From Dehalococcoidia bacterium (GTDB taxonomy: Bacteria > Chloroflexota > Dehalococcoidia > JACVQG01 > JAHKAY01), in NCBI GenBank assembly GCA_030740315.1, contig JASLXN010000051.1, positions 1 through 8,709 of the forward strand: DNA of 8,709 nt, written 5' to 3'. The notes beneath the pieces were generated by a model that was not told where the DNA came from, searched no databases, and saw nothing but the letters and a program-made list of their open reading frames with translations. This document shows, in pieces, positions 6,531 to 8,709 of this stretch. The first letter of the stretch is position 1; every line of letters starts with the position of its first letter. The translations under genes and the position numbers were made by a program.

Positions 6531-6589
6531 ACCGGACCTTAGGGTGATCTGTACGGTCGCCCGGAGGCATTGAGCCGGCCGAATAAAAA

Positions 6590-6622
6590 GCGAGGAAGGG
6601 AGCGGCCAGCCTCCTTCCTCGC
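6590..6622. terminator. Strong intra-operon hairpin between dctP and dctQ
   Basis: GCGAGGAAGG (6590-6599) and CCTTCCTCGC (6613-6622) form a perfect 10-bp stem with a 13-base loop. On the plus strand it is followed only by TGTCTGTT, a weak U-tract. On the minus strand it is followed by TTTTTATTC, a good U-tract, although no minus-strand gene lies to its right. On the plus strand it probably acts as a partial terminator or as a 3' stabiliser of the dctP message, which would give more binding protein than membrane subunits. Confidence 0.7.
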
Positions 6623-6641
6623 TGTCTGTTAAATGGGAGTT

Positions 6642-6647
6642 GAAGGG
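6642..6647 (+). promoter_or_regulatory. Ribosome binding site for the GTG start of dctQ
   Basis: GAAGGG sits five bases before the GTG at 6653. No better ATG lies nearby: the next in-frame ATG (residue 29) falls inside the first membrane segment, so GTG is the likely start. Confidence 0.55.
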
Positions 6648-6652
6648 ACGTT

Positions 6653-7171
6653 GTGAAAGCAGTTAATAAGGCTGTCCGTATCATTGAACGTGTCAACGAT
6701 GCGACTGGTTTCGCCACTGGGGTAATAATCGTGGCCATGTTCGCCGCCGTTACCTACTCAGTCTTCTTGAGATATGTTATAGAGGCACCCACAAGGTGGG
6801 TGGTAGATGTGGGGGAGATGATGCTGCTGCCCTTGGTATACTTGCCCCTGGCCTACATCCAGAAGGAGGGGGGCCACGTGACCATAGACCTGGTGGTAAC
6901 CCAGATTCATGGCCGGGCTCGAGCCGCTACCAATGTTTTTGTTTCCCTGCTGGGTGTGTTCTTTGCCATCCTTATCGTCTGGCAGGGCGGGCTTACTTGG
7001 TGGAGCTTCTACCAGAGAGGCAAGCTGTCCATGATAGCCGCGCTTCCCGAACATCCCGCTACCTTCTTCATCCCTCTAGGCGGGGTTTTTTTCGGCCTCC
7101 AGTTCCTCATCCAGTTGGGGCGCAACATAGTAGCCTTCAGAAGAGGTGAAGAAGGGGGCTTTGCCTCCTAA
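6653..7171 (+). CDS. dctQ: TRAP transporter small permease subunit, DctQ family
   Basis: Small integral membrane subunit of the TRAP transporter, 172 residues, the usual size. Four hydrophobic segments are visible at about residues 19-41, 53-69, 92-110 and 135-154. Two family motifs are present: FLRYV after the first segment (residues 38-42) and GGHVTID (73-79) after the second. It pairs with DctM to form the membrane complex that accepts solute from DctP, driven by an ion gradient. It starts at GTG 6653 with GAAGGG ahead. The dctM gene follows after three bases, so the two are probably translationally coupled. The 122-base gap from dctP holds the strong hairpin. Confidence 0.9.
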   Translation: MKAVNKAVRIIERVNDATGFATGVIIVAMFAAVTYSVFLRYVIEAPTRWVVDVGEMMLLPLVYLPLAYIQKEGGHVTIDLVVTQIHGRARAATNVFVSLLGVFFAILIVWQGGLTWWSFYQRGKLSMIAALPEHPATFFIPLGGVFFGLQFLIQLGRNIVAFRRGEEGGFAS

Positions 7172-7174
7172 GAT

Positions 7175-8494
7175 ATGATTGATTTGGAGTGGTATGTAGC
7201 CCTCTTCTTCATTATTCTGGGCCTGTTCTTCTTTTTTGCTGCAGGGCTGCCCATTGCCCTGGGCATGGGGCTGGTGGGCTTTTTCGGTCTCTTCTTACTC
7301 GCTAGCCCCCATATTGCCCTAGAGACGTTCGGAATGATGCTGTATACGGCGCCGGTGAATTTCCTGTTGCTGGCCGTTCCGCTATTCGTCCTAATGGCCC
7401 AGATAATTATATTTACCGGCATTGCTTCCGACCTCTACGATTCCATGGAGAAACTTTTTGCCGGCTTCCGTGCAGGGCTGGCCCTGGCCAGTATCGGCGC
7501 CGGCACTGCCTTCGCCGCCGTCACTGGCTCCGGCACAGCCAACAGTGCCACCATCGGCCCGGTGGCCATGCGGGAGATGATAACCAGAGGCTATGACAAG
7601 AAACTGGCCGCCGGTAGCGTCGCCGCTGCCGGGGGGCTGGCTGCCATCATCCCTCCTAGCATCCTGTTCATTCTCTATGGCTATATTGCTGAGGTATCTG
7701 TGGCCAAGCTGTTCATGGCCGGCCTGATTCCAGGACTTATAATGGCTGCGGGCTATAGCGCCTATGTAATACTGCTTGTGAAACTCAAGCCCTCTGTAGC
7801 CCCTCCTCTACCGGAACCCGTGGGTCTGAAGGAGAGGCTTTCGCCTTTGATCAAGATTTGGCCCGTTGTGCTGTTGGCCGCCCTCATCCTGGGCTCCATG
7901 TATGGGGGTGTCACCACCCCCACCGAGGCCGCCGCTGTGGGGGTGCTGGGGGCGCTTATCCTGTCCTTCATTTACCGGAAGTTCACCCTGGAGAAGTTCT
8001 ACGAGGCAATAAAGGCTACAGCCAAGACCACAAGCTTCGTCCTGCTCATCGTGGTGACCGCCCTTATGTTCGGCTTCCTGATGAGCTTCCTGCGCATCCC
8101 GTGGCGCTTCACCGAGGCGGCGGTCGCCAATGAATTCTCCCCCTTGTTGCTGTTACTTTCAGCCGTCATGGGAATGCTGCTGCTGAGCACCGTCATGAGC
8201 GGCGCCCCTCTCATATTGGTGATAGTGCCCATTGTGTTGCCGGCCATGCTACAGGCAGGGTACGATCCCATATGGCTGGGGGTTGTGCTGGGCATAGTTG
8301 TGCAGATGGGCGAGACCACTCCCCCGGTGGGCATGATCCTATTTGTAATCACTGGGGTAGGCAAACCCTATGGTGTGACCTTTTGGGATGCGACTGCCGG
8401 GGCTGTGCCCTTCCTGCTGGCGGATTTACTGGCGGTTGCACTGGTCATCGCCTTCCCCGTCCTCGCCATGTGGATACCCAACACCATGGGCTGA
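7175..8494 (+). CDS. dctM: TRAP transporter large permease subunit, DctM family
   Basis: Large transport subunit of the TRAP system, 439 residues, full length, with about eleven or twelve hydrophobic segments across the protein. The family motifs are clear: GSGTANSATIGPVAMREM from Gly118, then RGYDKKLAAGSVAAAGGLA and IIPPSILFILYG with IPPS at residues 159-162, and in the second half GETTPPVGMILFVITGV from Gly379. The two motif regions correspond to the paired scoop-like halves of this ion-transporter superfamily, which carry solute across the membrane with sodium or proton symport. The ATG is three bases after the dctQ stop. The only purine-rich sequence is GAAGAAGGGGG at about 7149-7158, too far for normal initiation, so coupling to dctQ translation is likely. 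The gene appears intact, and no other transporter type fits. Confidence 0.94.
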   Translation: MIDLEWYVALFFIILGLFFFFAAGLPIALGMGLVGFFGLFLLASPHIALETFGMMLYTAPVNFLLLAVPLFVLMAQIIIFTGIASDLYDSMEKLFAGFRAGLALASIGAGTAFAAVTGSGTANSATIGPVAMREMITRGYDKKLAAGSVAAAGGLAAIIPPSILFILYGYIAEVSVAKLFMAGLIPGLIMAAGYSAYVILLVKLKPSVAPPLPEPVGLKERLSPLIKIWPVVLLAALILGSMYGGVTTPTEAAAVGVLGALILSFIYRKFTLEKFYEAIKATAKTTSFVLLIVVTALMFGFLMSFLRIPWRFTEAAVANEFSPLLLLLSAVMGMLLLSTVMSGAPLILVIVPIVLPAMLQAGYDPIWLGVVLGIVVQMGETTPPVGMILFVITGVGKPYGVTFWDATAGAVPFLLADLLAVALVIAFPVLAMWIPNTMG

Positions 8495-8521
8495 GGGGAT
8501 TTCCCTCCCCCCGGATTTCCC
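8493..8521 (+). repeat. Short hairpin and direct repeat after dctM
   Basis: GAGGG/CCCTC (8493-8497, 8503-8507) can form a 5-bp stem with a 5-base loop overlapping the dctM stop, and GGATTTCCC occurs at 8497-8505 and again at 8513-8521. No T-tract follows, so this is a poor terminator. The remaining bases up to 8612 hold no gene and no convincing promoter. Confidence 0.4.
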
Positions 8522-8612
8522 GTGTCAAACTGTCGTAAAGGAAGGTCTCTCCATTACCATAGTTTAGCGATTTGTGTATCCACCTCTGCAGTATAACCGG
8601 AGAAAGGAGAGA

Positions 8613-8709
8613 ATGAGATTCAAGGACAAGGTAGTCATCGTATCCGGTGGTGGTTCCATTGGCCCATCTATGAGCAACGGTAGAGCCAGTTGTATCAAAT
8701 TCGCCCAAG
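8613..8709 (+). CDS. Short-chain dehydrogenase/reductase, N-terminus only
   Basis: The first 32 codons of a gene that leaves the window at its right edge. MRFKDKVVIVSGGGSIG is the first beta-strand and the glycine-rich NAD(P)-binding turn of the Rossmann fold. The following MSNGRASCIKFAQ matches an SDR subgroup that reads GSIGxxxxNGxA instead of the classic TGxxxGIG. AGGAG ends three bases before ATG 8613, slightly close but usable. The gene begins 118 bases after dctM, so it may belong to the same transcription unit; the intervening hairpin is weak. Enzymes of this family interconvert alcohols and ketones. Catalytic Ser, Tyr and Lys lie beyond the window, so activity and substrate cannot be judged. 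Confidence 0.83.
   Translation, partial: MRFKDKVVIVSGGGSIGPSMSNGRASCIKFAQ

Noticed and set aside
8569..8597. Promoter for the SDR gene (TATAAC at 8592-8597)
   Set aside because: No acceptable -35 hexamer lies at 16-18 bases; the -10-like match alone is too weak.
1..8709. CRISPR arrays, tRNA or rRNA genes, riboswitches
   Set aside because: No regularly spaced repeats, cloverleaf-like sequences or known RNA motifs were seen on either strand.

Overview
The window looks like a chromosomal segment of an uncultivated-type bacterium, most plausibly a member of Chloroflexota (Dehalococcoidia-like). This placement is an inference. It rests on the remnant of a small zinc-ribbon protein of a kind I associate with that group (DUF5679-like), the Pro/Ala-rich spacer after the lipobox of the TRAP binding protein, a moderately high GC content, and the company of IS1380 and IS3 remnants. 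No rRNA or tRNA gene is present to confirm it.

Bases 1-2001 are a gene graveyard with no intact gene. In order they hold: an IS1380-family transposase on the minus strand, broken by two frameshifts and a large internal deletion; a zinc-ribbon gene with two early stop codons (plus strand); the last ~130 codons of an error-prone DNA polymerase (DnaE2-like), interrupted by a stop and a frameshift (minus strand); the 3' end of an IS3-family transposase (plus strand), abutting the polymerase piece; and a short tail that may come from an enoyl-CoA hydratase.

Bases 2034-4035 carry an intact pair of genes for the alpha and beta subunits of a thiamine-pyrophosphate-dependent 2-oxoacid (or acetoin) dehydrogenase E1. 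The expected next gene, the lipoyl-bearing E2, survives only as a lipoyl domain cut by an in-frame TAG and then a one-base shift in a run of eight G. The rest of E2 is missing. A promoter-like TTGACA/TAGACT pair lies in the debris after it.

Bases 4439-8494 hold a compact plus-strand cluster: a nitrilase-superfamily C-N hydrolase, a lipoprotein TRAP solute-binding protein (DctP), the small TRAP membrane subunit (DctQ) and the large TRAP permease (DctM). A strong hairpin lies between dctP and dctQ. At the right edge a short-chain dehydrogenase begins and runs out of the window.

Taken together, the intact part reads as an uptake-and-catabolism module. A TRAP transporter brings in an organic acid or amide-bearing acid, a C-N hydrolase could remove an amide, carbamoyl or nitrile group, an SDR could oxidise or reduce the product, and the E1 pair could decarboxylate a 2-oxoacid using an E2 encoded elsewhere. 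The substrate cannot be read from the sequence. I did not find a clearly new system. The most unusual points are the intact E1 pair beside a dead E2, the density of decayed fragments, and the hairpin inside the TRAP operon.
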